Source: Kutzneria viridogrisea
GTDB taxonomy: Bacteria > Actinomycetota > Actinomycetes > Mycobacteriales > Pseudonocardiaceae
Direction of reading: 5' to 3'
Assembly (NCBI GenBank): GCA_014138725.1
Contig: JACJID010000002.1
Location: forward strand, 448,001 to 512,000
Length of the DNA: 64,000 nt
This document shows, in pieces, positions 34,734 to 45,205 of this stretch (position 1 is the stretch's first letter; each line of letters starts with the position of its first letter). The translations under genes were made by a program, and so were the position numbers. Under the pieces are notes generated by a model. The model did not search any database and had not been told where the DNA came from. It saw only the letters and a list, made by a program, of their open reading frames with translations.

Positions 34734-36860
34734 ATGGGGTCCAAGCACACCGACAACACACATCCCGGCGGCGCGGTCGCTGTGGGCGACCCGGCCAAGG
34801 TGCGCAACGTCGTGCTGGTCGGACCGTCCGGATCGGGCAAGACCACGCTGACCGAGGCCCTGCTGGCCGCCTGCGGGGCGGTACCGAGGGCGGGCACGGT
34901 CACCGAGGGCACCACCGTGTGCGACCACGACCCGGCCGCGGTCCGCCAGCAGCGCTCGGTGGGCCTGGCCGTGGCCCCCGTGCTGCACCAGGAGGTGAAG
35001 ATCAACTTCATTGACACGCCTGGGTACGCCGACTTCGTCGGTGAGCTGCGCGCCGGTCTGCGCGCGGCGGACGCGGCGCTGTTCGTGGTCAGCGCCGCGG
35101 AGGGCGTGGACGCGATGACCACCGCGGTGTGGGAGGAGTGCGCCGCGGTCGGCATGCCCAGGGCCGTGGTGATCGCGCGGCTGGACCACCACCGCGCCGA
35201 CTTCGACGCGGAGCTGGCGGCCTGCCAGCAGGCGTTCGGCGGCGGGGTGCTGCCGCTGTACCTGCCCGTGCCCGGCGCCGAGGGCACCCGGCTGGTCGGC
35301 CTGATCACCCAGCGGGTCTTCGACTACGCGGGCGGCTACCCGCCCGCGGTGCTGGAGCCGGACGGGCAGCTGACCGAGCTGCTCTCCGGCCACCGCGACG
35401 CGCTGATCGAGGGCGTCATCGCGGAGAGCGAGGACGAGACGCTGATGGAGCGCTACCTCGGCGGCGAGCAGATCGACCAGGAGGTGCTGATCGCCGACCT
35501 GGAGACGGCGGTGGCCCGCGGCTCGTTCCACCCGGTGATCCCCGTGTGCTCGGCGACCGGGCTCGGGCTGGCCGAGGTGCTGGACGGGATCGTGCGGGCC
35601 TTCCCCTCCCCGCTGGAGCACCCGCTGCCCACCGTGACCGACCCGGTGGGCGGGCGCACCCTGCAGATCAGCACCGACCCGGACGGTCCGCTGGCCGCCG
35701 AGGTGGTACGCACCGCGATCGACCCCTACGTGGGCCGGGTCTCGCTGGTGCGCGTGTTCTCCGGGACGCTGCGCCCCGAGCGGTCCGTGCACGTCTCCGG
35801 GCACGGCATGTCCGACCGGGGGCACGCCGACCACGACGAGGACGAGCGCGTGGCGCACGTCTACTCCCCGCTGGGCTCGACCCTGCGCGAGGTGACGCAC
35901 TGCGTCGCGGGCGACCTGTGCGCGCTGACCAAGCTGAACACCGCGGAGACCGGGGACACGGTGTCCGCGCCGGAGCAGCCGTTGCTGATGGCGCCGTGGG
36001 TGATGCCGGAGCCGTTGCTGCCGGTGGCCGTGGTGGCGCGCACCCGCAGCGACGAGGACACCTTGGCGCGCAACCTGTCCCGGCTGGTGGCCGGGGACCC
36101 GACCCTGCGCATGGACCGCAACGCCGAGACCCACCAGCTGGTCCTGTGGTGCATGGGCGAGGCGCACGCCGACGTGGTGCTGGCCCGGCTGCGGGCGGGC
36201 GGGGCCGATGTGGACACCGAGGACGTGCGGGTGGCGCTGCGGGAGACGTTCAGCAAGCCCGCCAGGGGACACGGGCGGCACGTCAAGCAGTCCGGCGGGC
36301 ACGGGCAGTACGCGGTGTGCGACCTCGAGGTGGAGCCGCTGCCGCGCGGATCGGGCTTCGAGTTCGTGGACCGCGTGGTCGGCGGGGCCGTGCCGCACCA
36401 GTTCATCCCCAGCGTGGAGAAGGGCGTGCGGGCGCAGCTGGCCAAGGGCCTGCACGGTGATCACCCGGTGGTCGACGTGCGGGTGACCCTCGTGGACGGC
36501 AAGGCGCACAGCGTGGACTCCTCGGACGCGGCGTTCCAGACCGCGGGCGCCCTGGCGCTGAAGGAGGCCGCGGCGACCGGCCGGATCTCCCTGCTGGAGC
36601 CGATGGACGAGGTGGCGATCCGGCTGCCCGACGAGCACCTGGGCTCGGTGCTCGGCGACCTGTCCAGCAAGCGGGCGAGGGTGCTGGGCACCGAGGTGGA
36701 CGTGGTGCCGGGGCGGACCCTGGTGCGGGCCGAGGTGCCCGCGACCGAGCTGCTGCGCTACGCGATCGAGCTGCGCTCGCTGACCTCGGGCACCGCCACG
36801 TTCACCCGCCACTTCGTGCGCTACGACCCGTTGCCGGACTCGCTGGCGGCCAAGGTCTGA
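34734..36860 (+). CDS. Elongation factor G-like GTPase (EF-G2 type)
   Basis: The 708-residue product has a G domain (GPSGSGKTTLTEALL; FIDTPGYADFVGELRAGL), then EF-G domains II to V, including VKQSGGHGQYAVCDLEVEPL and RARVLGTEVDVVPG. The usual NKxD specificity motif is replaced (VVIARLDHHRADF). The effector region (EGTTVCDHDPAAVRQQRSVG) is of the EF-G-like type rather than canonical fusA. It resembles the second EF-G of mycobacteria, whose function is not settled. GGAGGTG precedes the ATG. Confidence 0.85.
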   Translation: MGSKHTDNTHPGGAVAVGDPAKVRNVVLVGPSGSGKTTLTEALLAACGAVPRAGTVTEGTTVCDHDPAAVRQQRSVGLAVAPVLHQEVKINFIDTPGYADFVGELRAGLRAADAALFVVSAAEGVDAMTTAVWEECAAVGMPRAVVIARLDHHRADFDAELAACQQAFGGGVLPLYLPVPGAEGTRLVGLITQRVFDYAGGYPPAVLEPDGQLTELLSGHRDALIEGVIAESEDETLMERYLGGEQIDQEVLIADLETAVARGSFHPVIPVCSATGLGLAEVLDGIVRAFPSPLEHPLPTVTDPVGGRTLQISTDPDGPLAAEVVRTAIDPYVGRVSLVRVFSGTLRPERSVHVSGHGMSDRGHADHDEDERVAHVYSPLGSTLREVTHCVAGDLCALTKLNTAETGDTVSAPEQPLLMAPWVMPEPLLPVAVVARTRSDEDTLARNLSRLVAGDPTLRMDRNAETHQLVLWCMGEAHADVVLARLRAGGADVDTEDVRVALRETFSKPARGHGRHVKQSGGHGQYAVCDLEVEPLPRGSGFEFVDRVVGGAVPHQFIPSVEKGVRAQLAKGLHGDHPVVDVRVTLVDGKAHSVDSSDAAFQTAGALALKEAAATGRISLLEPMDEVAIRLPDEHLGSVLGDLSSKRARVLGTEVDVVPGRTLVRAEVPATELLRYAIELRSLTSGTATFTRHFVRYDPLPDSLAAKV

Positions 36861-36863
36861 GGG

Positions 36864-37796
36864 TCAGTTCCGGCTCAGCGGGCGGTCGTGGCCGATGCGC
36901 CGCCTGCTGAGCAGGAGCACGCCCGCCGCGGCCAGCACGATGCCGATCATGTTGACCACCAGCTGGGCCAGTGACCCCAGACAGCGGTCCCACTCCCCCA
37001 CCACGGCCGCGACCACGGCGTAGCCCGCGGCGGGCACCGTGGTCACCGACACGAACACGCCCACCAGCGCCGCGGACTTGGCCGAGGTCATCGCGAGCAT
37101 GCCCGCCGCACCGGCCAGCAGCGCCACGATCAGCGAGTACGGCCCGACCTGGTACACGAAGTCCACCTGGTGGGCGGAGAGCACGGTGCCTCGGTCGAAC
37201 AGGCCCGCGGCGCCCTCCAGCACGGTGGCGCCCGCGGTGACCAGCATGGCCAGCGGGAAGCCGATCGCGAGCGCCAGGCCCGCCCTGCGCAGCAGGTCGC
37301 CGCGGCGGCGCACCAGGCCGACCGCGAGCGCGGCCAGCGGGCCGAACTCCGGACCGACGATCATGGCGCCGACGATGGTGACCGGCGAGTTGGTGACCAC
37401 GCCGACCGCGGCCAGCAGGCAGGCCAGGGTGAGGAAGGACTGGAAGGTGAGGCTGGGCTTGGCCTCCTCACCGGTCTTGGCGAGCAGTTCCTCCCACACC
37501 ACGGCGTCGGCGGGATCGCCCGGTGCCGCCTCCTCGGCGCGGTCGGCGGCATCGGAGAGCACCGTGTCCACGGCCTCCAGGGTGATGCCGCCCAGGTGGT
37601 CCAGGTCCAGCTCGCACAGCGCGGCCAGCACCTCGTCGGCGGCCTCGCGGGTCACCAGCGCCTCGACCACGTCCCCGGCCGGTTCCAGCGCGGCCCCGGC
37701 CAGCAGCACCACGTGGGTCACGCCGACCTGGTCGCGCAACAAGCTCAGTGCGGCGGCGGACTGTTCGGCGGGCACGATCACACGGAGGTGGAACAC
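36864..37796 (-). CDS. DUF389 (TIGR00341-type) membrane protein
   Basis: The 310-residue product has an N-terminal soluble domain of about 110 residues and then a membrane domain of six or so helices. The DUF389 motif VTIVGAMIVGPEFGPLAALAVG is clear, with SFLTLACLLAAVGVV before it and LVVNMIGIVLAAAGVLLL near the end. Its role is unknown. The GTG start is used, and it is convergent with the EF-G-like gene with a three-base gap. Confidence 0.85.
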   Translation of the reverse strand: MFHLRVIVPAEQSAAALSLLRDQVGVTHVVLLAGAALEPAGDVVEALVTREAADEVLAALCELDLDHLGGITLEAVDTVLSDAADRAEEAAPGDPADAVVWEELLAKTGEEAKPSLTFQSFLTLACLLAAVGVVTNSPVTIVGAMIVGPEFGPLAALAVGLVRRRGDLLRRAGLALAIGFPLAMLVTAGATVLEGAAGLFDRGTVLSAHQVDFVYQVGPYSLIVALLAGAAGMLAMTSAKSAALVGVFVSVTTVPAAGYAVVAAVVGEWDRCLGSLAQLVVNMIGIVLAAAGVLLLSRRRIGHDRPLSRN

Positions 37797-37805
37797 GGCG
37801 TGACC

Positions 37806-38276
37806 CTAGTAGCCGAGGTGGTCCGGTTCCACGATCTCGAAGTAGCTCGGGCGCGGCGCCGTGCCCGCCAGCCGCAGCCAGCGCACCATCGGGCGCACGC
37901 GCAGGGCCAGCGTGTCCCGCACCGCGTCGTTGTGCACCCGCCTGGCCAGCACCACGCGGTGCTCGGCGTCCTCCAGCTCGGCGGCGACCTCGGGCGGCAG
38001 CGCGGTGCGGTCCAGCCCGGCGAGCAGCCCACCGAGCTCGTTCTCGGCGGCCTCCCGCTCACCCCGTGGAGCCGACTCCGCGGCGTCCGCGGCGGCCCGC
38101 AGCCGGGGGTCGGCCAGCCGGGCCACCACCGCCCGCCTGGCCAGTGCCGAGTCCAGCGCCGCCCAGGCTGCGTCGGTGCGGATGTGCAGGCGGTCCAGCC
38201 GGTTCGCGGTGCGCACCGCCCAGAGGCCGACGACCAGCACCAGGGCCAATGCCACCCACAGCGCGTCGACGGTCAC
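37806..38276 (-). CDS. Single-pass membrane protein resembling LemA
   Basis: The 156-residue product has an N-terminal membrane helix (ALWVALALVLVVGLWAVRTA). A helical domain follows (DRLHIRTDAAWAALDSALAR, then ALPPEVAAELEDAEHRVVLA). LemA proteins have the same plan of an anchor plus a long helical bundle with a V.AAWS.ID-like start. The call is by pattern only. It lies just upstream of the DUF389 gene on the same strand. Confidence 0.6.
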   Translation of the reverse strand: MTVDALWVALALVLVVGLWAVRTANRLDRLHIRTDAAWAALDSALARRAVVARLADPRLRAAADAAESAPRGEREAAENELGGLLAGLDRTALPPEVAAELEDAEHRVVLARRVHNDAVRDTLALRVRPMVRWLRLAGTAPRPSYFEIVEPDHLGY

Positions 38277-38354
38277 GCCCCAACTCTACGGATCAGCGGG
38301 CCCGGCATCGGCGCGCCCGCGCTGCTCGAGGTGGCGCGAACCTGCGAGTGATCC

Positions 38355-41300
38355 TCAGTTGTCGGCGGACTCGTGGTCCAGGTCGTACTCCAGGTAGGTG
38401 CCGATCAGGTTGAGCAGGTGGTCGGTGTCCACCGGCTTGGTGACGTAGTCGTTCGCGCCGGAGGCGAGGCTCTTCTCGCGGTCGCCCTTCATGGCCTTGG
38501 CGGTCACCGCGATCACCGGCAGGTCGGCGTGCGCCGACATGTCGCGGATCGCGGCGACCGTGGCGTTGCCGTCCAGTTCGGGCATCATGATGTCCATCAG
38601 TACCAGGGCGATGTCCTCGTACTGCTCCAGCGCGCGGATGCCGGACACCCCGTTGTCGGCGAAGACCACGTGCAGCCCGTGCAGCTCCAGCACGGTGCTC
38701 AGGGCGAACACGTTGCGCAGGTCGTCGTCCACGATGAGCACCTTCTCGCCGTGGAAGCGCGGGGCCGTCAGCTCCTCGCGGGCGATCGGCGCCGCCAGCA
38801 CCCGCTCGGCGGCCAGCTCCAGCTCCACCACCTCGGGCAGGTCCGGGGCCGCGGCCAGCAGGTCGGCCTCCGGGGACATCGGCAGGCACAGCACGAACGC
38901 GCTGCCCTGGCCGGGTGTGCTGCGCACCTGGAGCTCACCGCCGAGCAGGTGGGTCAGCTCGCGGCTGATCGACAGGCCCAGCCCGGTGCCGCCGTACTTG
39001 CGGCTGGTGGTGCCGTCGGCCTGCTGGAACGCCTCGAAGATCACGCCCAGCTTGTCGGCGGGAATGCCGATCCCGGTGTCCTCCACGCAGAAGGCGATCC
39101 GGGTCGGGGCGGTGCGCAGGGTGGCGCGGCGCACCTCGGACTCGGCCGCCAGCCGGATCGTCAGCCGGATGCTGCCCTCCTGGGTGAACTTCACCGCGTT
39201 GGACAACAGGTTGCGCAGGATCTGCTGCAACCGCTGCACATCGGTGTGCAGGGTCTCCGGCACCTCGGGCGCCACCTCGACGGCGAACTCCAGGCCCTTC
39301 TCCGCCGTCAGCGGGCTGCACAGGGCCTCCACGTAGCCGACCAGGTCGGCCACCGGCATGGTGGTCTGCTCCAGTTGCAGGTGGCCGGCCTCCACCTTGG
39401 CCAGGTCCAGGATGTCGTTGATCAGCTGGAGCAGGTCGCTGCCCGCGGCGTGGATGGTGGTGGCGAACTCCACCTGGCGCTCGGTGAGGTTGCGCTCCAG
39501 GTTGTCCGCCAACAGCTTGGCCAGGATCAGCAGGCTGTTGAGCGGGGTGCGCAGCTCGTGCGACATGTTCGCCATGAACTCCGACTTGTACCGCGAGGCC
39601 AGCGAGAGCTGCTGCGCGCGGTCCTCCAGCTCCTGGCGGCCCTTCTCGATCTCGGAGTTCTTCTGCTCGATGTCGCTGTTCTGGCTCGCCAGCAGCGCGG
39701 CCTTCTCCGCCAGCTCGGTGTTGGACCGCTGGAGTTCCTGTTGCTGTGCCTGCAACTGCTCGGAGCGGGCCCGCAGTTCCTGTGCCAGGCGCTGGGACTC
39801 GGCCAGCAGCGCGTCGGTGCGCGAGTTGGCCAGGATGGTGTTGACGGTGACCCCGATGGTCTCCTTCAACTGCTCCAACAGGTCCCGGTGCACCTCGGTG
39901 AAGGCGGTGACCGAGGCCAGCTCGATCACGCCGAGCACCCTGCCCTCGAACAGCACCGGCAGCACGATCACGTCGGCGGGCGGGGAGGAGCCCAGCCCGG
40001 AGGAGATCCGGATGTAGTCCGGCGGGGCGGCGGCCATGCGGATCGTCTTCTTCTCCACCGCCGCCTGGCCCACCAGCGAGTCCCCGAAGGCGAAGCGCAG
40101 CAGCGGGCCGTCCGCGCGGTGCACCCCGTAGCTGGCGGCCAGGTCCAGCCAGGTGCCGTCGGCGAGGAAGAACAGACCCTGCTGGGCGGACACCTGCGGG
40201 GCCAGCTCGCTCATGATCAGTGCGGCCAGCTCGCCAAGGTCGCGCTGGCCCTGCATCAGCCCGGACAGCCGGGCCAGGTTGGTCTTGAGCCAGTCCTGGT
40301 CCCGGTTGGCCCTGGTGGTCTCCTTCAGGTTGCCGATCATCCGGTTGATGTTGTCCTTCAGATCGGCCATCTCCCCCTTGGCCTGCACGGTGATCTGCCG
40401 GGTCAGGTCGCCCGCGGTCACCGCCGTGGCCACCGCCGCGATCGCCCGCACCTGGGTGGTGAGGTTGCCCGCCAGCTCGTTGACGCTCTCCGTCAACCGC
40501 TTCCAGGTGCCCGACACGCCGACGACCTCGGCCTGACCGCCCAGCTGTCCCTCGGTACCCACCTCGCGGGCCACCCGGGTCACCTCGTCGGCGAAGCCGG
40601 AGAGCTGGTCCACCATGGTGTTCACGGTGTTCTTCAGCTCCAGGATCTCCCCGCGCGCGTCCACGTCGATCTTCTTGGACAGGTCGCCCCGTGCCACCGC
40701 CGTGGTCACCTGCGCGATGTTGCGGACCTGGCTGGTCAGGTTGTCCGCCATGAAGTTGACGTTCTCGGTCAGGTCCTTCCAGGTGCCCGCCACACCGGGA
40801 ACCCTTGCCTGGCCGCCCAACATGCCCTCGGTGCCCACCTCGCGGGCCACCCGCGTCACCTCGTCACCGAAGGCGCGCAGGGTGTCCACCATGCCGTTGA
40901 TCGTGGCGGCCAGCGCGGCCACCTCGCCCGCCGCCTCGACCACGATCTTCTTCGACAGGTCCCCGTCGGCCACCGCCGAGGCCACCTTGGCGATGCTGCG
41001 CACCTGTCCGGTCAGGTTGTGCGCCATGACGTTGACGTTGTCCGTCAGGTCCTTCCAGGTGCCCGCCACACCGCGAACCGTTGCCTGGCCGCCGAGTTTG
41101 CCCTCGGTGCCCACCTCGCGCGCCACCCGCGTCACCTCGTCGGCGAACGCGGAGAGCTGGTCCACCATGGTGTTGATGGTGTTCTTCAGCTCCAGCACCT
41201 CACCGCGTGCGTCCACGGTGATCTTCTGGGACAGGTCGCCGCGGGCCACCGCCGTGGTCACCTGCGCGATCGACCGCACCTGCGAGGTCAGGTTGCCCGC

Positions 41301-42446
41301 CATGAAGTTCACCGAGTCGGTCAGGTCCCGCCAGGTCCCCGCCACACCGGGAACCCGCGCCTGGCCGCCGAGAATGCCGTCCCCGCCGACCTCCTTGGCC
41401 ACACGGGTCACCTCTCCCGCGAAGGCGGAGAGCTGGTCCACCATGGTGTTCACGGTGTTCTTCAGCTCCAGGATCTCACCCTTGACGTCCACGGTGATCT
41501 TCTGGGACAGGTCGCCGCGGGCCACCGCCGTGGTCACCTGCGCGATCGACCGCACCTGCGAGGTCAGGTTGCCCGCCATGAAGTTCACGTTGTCGGTCAG
41601 GTCCCGCCAGATGCCCGCCACACCGGGAACCCTTGCCTGGCCGCCCAACATGCCCTCGGTGCCCACCTCGCGCGCCACCCGCGTCACCTCGTCGGCGAAC
41701 GCGGAGAGCTGGTCCACCATGGTGTTCACGGTGTTCTTCAGCCCCAGCATCTCGCCGGACACCTCGACGGTGATCTTGCGGCTGAGGTCCCCGTCGGCCA
41801 CCGCACGGGTCACCGTGGCGATGTCGCGCACCTGCGCGGTCAGGTTGCCCGCCATCAGGTTCACGTTGTCGGTCAGGTCCCGCCAGATGCCCGCCACCCC
41901 GGGAACCACCGCCTGGCCGCCCAGCTTGCCCTCGGTGCCCACCTCGCGGGCCACCCGGGTCACCTGCTCGGCGAAGACCGAGAGTTGCTCGAGCAGGCCG
42001 TTGACCGTGGAGCGCAGCTGCGTGAACTCCCCCGGCAGCGGCTGGCCCGCGCGCTCGGGCGCCATGCGCTGGGACAGGTCGCCCTCGGCGACGGCCGCCA
42101 GCACGCGGCTGAGCTCCGAGGTCGGGAACAGCAGGTTCTCGGCCAGGGCGTTCACCGACTCGCGGGCCATCGCCCAGCCACCGGTCAGCGAGCCGGTCTC
42201 CAGCCGCTGCCCGCGGCCGGCGCCCAGCTCGGCCAGGTCGCCGACCAGGTCCTGGTTGCGCTGCACGATCTCGTTCACCACGGACGCGATCTGCGCCGCG
42301 GTGCCGTCACCGACCGGGGTCAGCCTGCGCCGGAAGTTGCCGTCCCGGACCTCACGCAGAACTGACAACAGCCGTTCCAGGAACGCGTCGTCAGACGAGG
42401 ACGCCGCCGATTGCCTGATCTGCGCTGACAACGAGGTGGTGTCCAC
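38355..42446 (-). CDS. Giant hybrid histidine kinase with HAMP repeat array
   Basis: The 1363-residue product has no obvious membrane segment. Six consecutive 92-residue units (residues 159 to about 708) each hold [14 protein letters not shown], a GVAG.W.DLT.NVN segment and a HAMP-like GDLS.KI...GE...LK.T.N. A GAF domain (about 725-880), a Gln/Glu-rich coiled coil, HisKA (phospho-His in [14 protein letters not shown], about 963), HATPase ([24 protein letters not shown]) and a receiver ([13 protein letters not shown]) follow. GGGAGG precedes the GTG at 42446. It is divergent from a SpoIIE-type phosphatase and probably acts with it. Confidence 0.9.
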   Translation of the reverse strand: MDTTSLSAQIRQSAASSSDDAFLERLLSVLREVRDGNFRRRLTPVGDGTAAQIASVVNEIVQRNQDLVGDLAELGAGRGQRLETGSLTGGWAMARESVNALAENLLFPTSELSRVLAAVAEGDLSQRMAPERAGQPLPGEFTQLRSTVNGLLEQLSVFAEQVTRVAREVGTEGKLGGQAVVPGVAGIWRDLTDNVNLMAGNLTAQVRDIATVTRAVADGDLSRKITVEVSGEMLGLKNTVNTMVDQLSAFADEVTRVAREVGTEGMLGGQARVPGVAGIWRDLTDNVNFMAGNLTSQVRSIAQVTTAVARGDLSQKITVDVKGEILELKNTVNTMVDQLSAFAGEVTRVAKEVGGDGILGGQARVPGVAGTWRDLTDSVNFMAGNLTSQVRSIAQVTTAVARGDLSQKITVDARGEVLELKNTINTMVDQLSAFADEVTRVAREVGTEGKLGGQATVRGVAGTWKDLTDNVNVMAHNLTGQVRSIAKVASAVADGDLSKKIVVEAAGEVAALAATINGMVDTLRAFGDEVTRVAREVGTEGMLGGQARVPGVAGTWKDLTENVNFMADNLTSQVRNIAQVTTAVARGDLSKKIDVDARGEILELKNTVNTMVDQLSGFADEVTRVAREVGTEGQLGGQAEVVGVSGTWKRLTESVNELAGNLTTQVRAIAAVATAVTAGDLTRQITVQAKGEMADLKDNINRMIGNLKETTRANRDQDWLKTNLARLSGLMQGQRDLGELAALIMSELAPQVSAQQGLFFLADGTWLDLAASYGVHRADGPLLRFAFGDSLVGQAAVEKKTIRMAAAPPDYIRISSGLGSSPPADVIVLPVLFEGRVLGVIELASVTAFTEVHRDLLEQLKETIGVTVNTILANSRTDALLAESQRLAQELRARSEQLQAQQQELQRSNTELAEKAALLASQNSDIEQKNSEIEKGRQELEDRAQQLSLASRYKSEFMANMSHELRTPLNSLLILAKLLADNLERNLTERQVEFATTIHAAGSDLLQLINDILDLAKVEAGHLQLEQTTMPVADLVGYVEALCSPLTAEKGLEFAVEVAPEVPETLHTDVQRLQQILRNLLSNAVKFTQEGSIRLTIRLAAESEVRRATLRTAPTRIAFCVEDTGIGIPADKLGVIFEAFQQADGTTSRKYGGTGLGLSISRELTHLLGGELQVRSTPGQGSAFVLCLPMSPEADLLAAAPDLPEVVELELAAERVLAAPIAREELTAPRFHGEKVLIVDDDLRNVFALSTVLELHGLHVVFADNGVSGIRALEQYEDIALVLMDIMMPELDGNATVAAIRDMSAHADLPVIAVTAKAMKGDREKSLASGANDYVTKPVDTDHLLNLIGTYLEYDLDHESADN

Positions 42447-42558
42447 GCGGACCTCCCTTGGATCGCCACTCGGTGACCGATAGCCTGCCACGCAACCAGC
42501 GCTAGTCTTGAACGGGACCAGCGACGACCAAGCCAGTAGGAAGCCTGGAGGTGGCACG

Positions 42559-44193
42559 GTGGTCGACCGGCAAGCCACGCCCAGGATCCCAGCTCCGGCA
42601 AGGACGGTGCACTCCGGGCCGGTGCACGGCGACGTGCCCTGGGCAAGGCAACTGGTGCACCGGGCCGTCGGCGACGAGGTCTGGCAGTCGCTGCTGGACT
42701 CATCCGATCGAGCGATCTTCGTGCAGGACTCGGACGGTGTGGTGCGAGTCGTCAGCAGCGCCGCGGCCGACGTGTGCCCCGCGCTGGTGCCCGGCGTGCA
42801 CCTGCGCGAGGTCGAGGGCTTCGCGGCGGAGCAGGACGATCCGGTCGAACTGACCTACGCCGGGGTGGGCTGGCGGTGGACCCCCTGTGCCGCGGGGCCG
42901 GGGCACACCGCCTGGCACGGGGCCGAGATCGACGAGGCGGAGCCGTGGTGCGACAACTGCGGGCGGTCCCGGTTCCTGGCCAACACCAGCCGCCTGCTGG
43001 CCAGTTCCCTGCACCGCGGCCACACCCTGCGCTCCATCGTGCAACTGGCGGTACCCACGCTGGCGGACTGCTGCGTGGTGGTGCTGCCCGCGCGGCGCGG
43101 GCGGGTGGAGTGGACCCGGTTCACCCGCCGCGGGGACGCCGAGCACGGCCGGGTCGGCCTGCACGCGCTGCGGGCGGTCACCGGCCTGGCCGAGGTCTTC
43201 TCCGGTGAGTCCGACCGGGGGCGGCGGGCCGAGCTGGTGCCCGAGGCGAGGGCGGACTGGCTGCTACCCCAGGGGTTCGGCGCGCCGGGCGGGATCTTCG
43301 CGCTGCCGCTGCGGCACGAGGACCTCACCGACGGGGCGCTGGTCCTGGTCAACTCCGGCGAACGGGGCGAGATCGACAACGCCACGGCGGAGATGGTGCG
43401 CGACTACGGGGCCCGCTCGGCCGTGGCACTGCACTCCGCGGACGCCTACAGCGCGCAGGCCGAGGCCACCGCGGTGCTGGAGGCCAGCCTGCTGCCCGCC
43501 GAACTGCCCGAGGTGCCCGGCACGGCGTGGTCGGCGGCCTACCGGCCCGCCCAGCGCGGGCTGCGGGTGGGCGGGGACTTCTACGACGTGTACCCGGACG
43601 AGGATGGCGGCGCGCTGTTCCTGCTCGGCGACGTGTGCGGCAACGGCGTGGAGGCGGCGGCGCTGGCCGGCCGGATCCGACAGAGCCTACAGGCGCTGCG
43701 GCTGGTGGAGGCCCAGCCCGCGCGGCTGCTGCACCTGCTGAACCGGGCGATCCTGAGCACCGGGGACAACCGGTTCGCCACCCTGGTGCTGGGTGCGCTG
43801 CGCCGGGGTCCCGACGGTGGCCTGCGGCTCACCCTGGCCTCCGGCGGGCACCCGTGCCCGGTGCTGGTCCGCGCGGACGGCCAGGTCGAGGAGGTGGCGG
43901 TGCCCGGCACGCTGGTGGGCGTGCTGCCGGACCCGCACTTCGGCGAGACCGAGGTGGTGCTCGCGCCGGGCGAGGTGTGCCTGCTCTACAGCGACGGGGT
44001 CACCGAGGCGCGCGGCGGCTCGGACGGGGTGGAGCAGTTCGGGCTGTCCCGGCTGTGCGAGGCCCTGTCCGGTGGGGCGGGGCTGAACGCCGCCGAGCTG
44101 ACCTGGCAGGTGGAGCAGGAGCTGGACCGCTGGCTGGGCGGCCGGGACCACGACGACGTGGCGCTGCTGGCCGTGCAGGCCCTGCTGTCATGA
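42559..44193 (+). CDS. GAF and PP2C (SpoIIE/RsbU)-type phosphatase
   Basis: The 544-residue product has a poorly conserved N-terminal 120 residues, a GAF-like domain (ANTSRLLASSLHRGHTLRSI onward) and a C-terminal PP2C domain. The latter has [46 protein letters not shown] and LYSDGVTEARGG with the metal-binding Asp residues. Such enzymes dephosphorylate anti-sigma antagonists. The GTG at 42559 follows GGAGGT. It shares its promoter region with the giant kinase. Confidence 0.88.
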   Translation: MVDRQATPRIPAPARTVHSGPVHGDVPWARQLVHRAVGDEVWQSLLDSSDRAIFVQDSDGVVRVVSSAAADVCPALVPGVHLREVEGFAAEQDDPVELTYAGVGWRWTPCAAGPGHTAWHGAEIDEAEPWCDNCGRSRFLANTSRLLASSLHRGHTLRSIVQLAVPTLADCCVVVLPARRGRVEWTRFTRRGDAEHGRVGLHALRAVTGLAEVFSGESDRGRRAELVPEARADWLLPQGFGAPGGIFALPLRHEDLTDGALVLVNSGERGEIDNATAEMVRDYGARSAVALHSADAYSAQAEATAVLEASLLPAELPEVPGTAWSAAYRPAQRGLRVGGDFYDVYPDEDGGALFLLGDVCGNGVEAAALAGRIRQSLQALRLVEAQPARLLHLLNRAILSTGDNRFATLVLGALRRGPDGGLRLTLASGGHPCPVLVRADGQVEEVAVPGTLVGVLPDPHFGETEVVLAPGEVCLLYSDGVTEARGGSDGVEQFGLSRLCEALSGGAGLNAAELTWQVEQELDRWLGGRDHDDVALLAVQALLS

Positions 44194-45195
44194 GCCGGCG
44201 GCGGCCCTGGCCTCGTACGCGCTCAGGGTCAGCCGCAGCGCGGCCAGCACGAGCAGGTTGAACACCAGGTCGGGCAGGGCGTTGAACTGCGACTCGGCGA
44301 ACAGGAAGACCTGACCGATCAGCAGGGACACCAGCATGGCGAGGTGGAAGGTGCGCAGGGCGGCCAAGCGCTTGCGGCCGATCAGCTGCACCACGCCCGC
44401 GACGCTCAGCGCGCCCACCGCCAGCCCGGTCAGCGCGGTGGCCCAGTCGACGAAGTTGCTGCTCGTGCTCACGCCGGGGTCCTGCTCGACCACCGACACC
44501 ACCACGTCGGCGATCAGCGCGATGGCCTGCAACACGAACACGGCGATCACCAGCCACTGCGCGACCCTGGTCAGCAGCAGGCGCTGGGTGGTGCGCAGCA
44601 GCCAGCGCCCGGCACGGGTGACCCGGCCCTCCGGCACGGCCCGCTCGCGGGACAGCAGTTCCACCACGGCCGTGACCTCGGAGTCCTGCTCACACCCGGC
44701 CAGCAGCTCCAGCGCGTGCCTGCGGTGCACGGTGTCCAGCCTGCCCAGCGAGGCGTCGGCCAGCGCGGTGTAGGCGTAGCCAAGGCAGACCTCGGGCTGG
44801 GGCTGGCGCGGTGGCGGGGCCAGCCGCACGGCCAGGAACGCGATCACGAAGATCACGTACATGAGCGCGATGGCCGGCTGGAAGAAGTAGTTGTTGTCGC
44901 TGGTCAGGAACTTGCCCAGCTCGTCGATGAACAGCCCGAAGCCGATGCCGCCCAGCAGGCTGGCCAGCCGTTCCGCGGCGCTGCCGAAGGTCAGCAGCAC
45001 CAGCAGCATGGCCACCAGCATGAGGATGCCGCCGAACAGCACGTGCGCCACGTGCAGCCCGCTGTCCCCACCGATCTTGGGGTACCCGGTCGCGGCCAGG
45101 TAGCCCCTGGTGACCAGCACGGTGACCACCGCGGAGATCAGGAACAGCTCGGCCCTCGCCCGCCCCGCCGGGTCGCGCCCCACCGGCAAACCCAC
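44188..45195 (-). CDS. Multi-pass membrane protein of unknown function
   Basis: The 335-residue product has about eight membrane helices, such as LFLISAVVTVLVTRGYLAAT, HVLFGGILMLVAMLLVLLTF, IALMYVIFVIAFLAVRL and a C-terminal set. A soluble helical stretch lies in the middle (YTALADASLGRLDTVHRRHA). The segment GGIGFGLFIDELGKFLTSDN is distinctive. I do not recognise a family. Its last six bases overlap the end of the convergent phosphatase gene. Confidence 0.72.
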   Translation of the reverse strand: MGLPVGRDPAGRARAELFLISAVVTVLVTRGYLAATGYPKIGGDSGLHVAHVLFGGILMLVAMLLVLLTFGSAAERLASLLGGIGFGLFIDELGKFLTSDNNYFFQPAIALMYVIFVIAFLAVRLAPPPRQPQPEVCLGYAYTALADASLGRLDTVHRRHALELLAGCEQDSEVTAVVELLSRERAVPEGRVTRAGRWLLRTTQRLLLTRVAQWLVIAVFVLQAIALIADVVVSVVEQDPGVSTSSNFVDWATALTGLAVGALSVAGVVQLIGRKRLAALRTFHLAMLVSLLIGQVFLFAESQFNALPDLVFNLLVLAALRLTLSAYEARAAAGS

Positions 45196-45205
45196 CCGTA
45201 CCTCC

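Noticed and set aside
38373-42365. A 1330-codon forward open frame opposite the giant kinase
   Set aside because: It is the antisense shadow of a well-supported kinase gene. The translation is low-complexity (His, Gln, Leu, Val-rich) with no recognisable domain.
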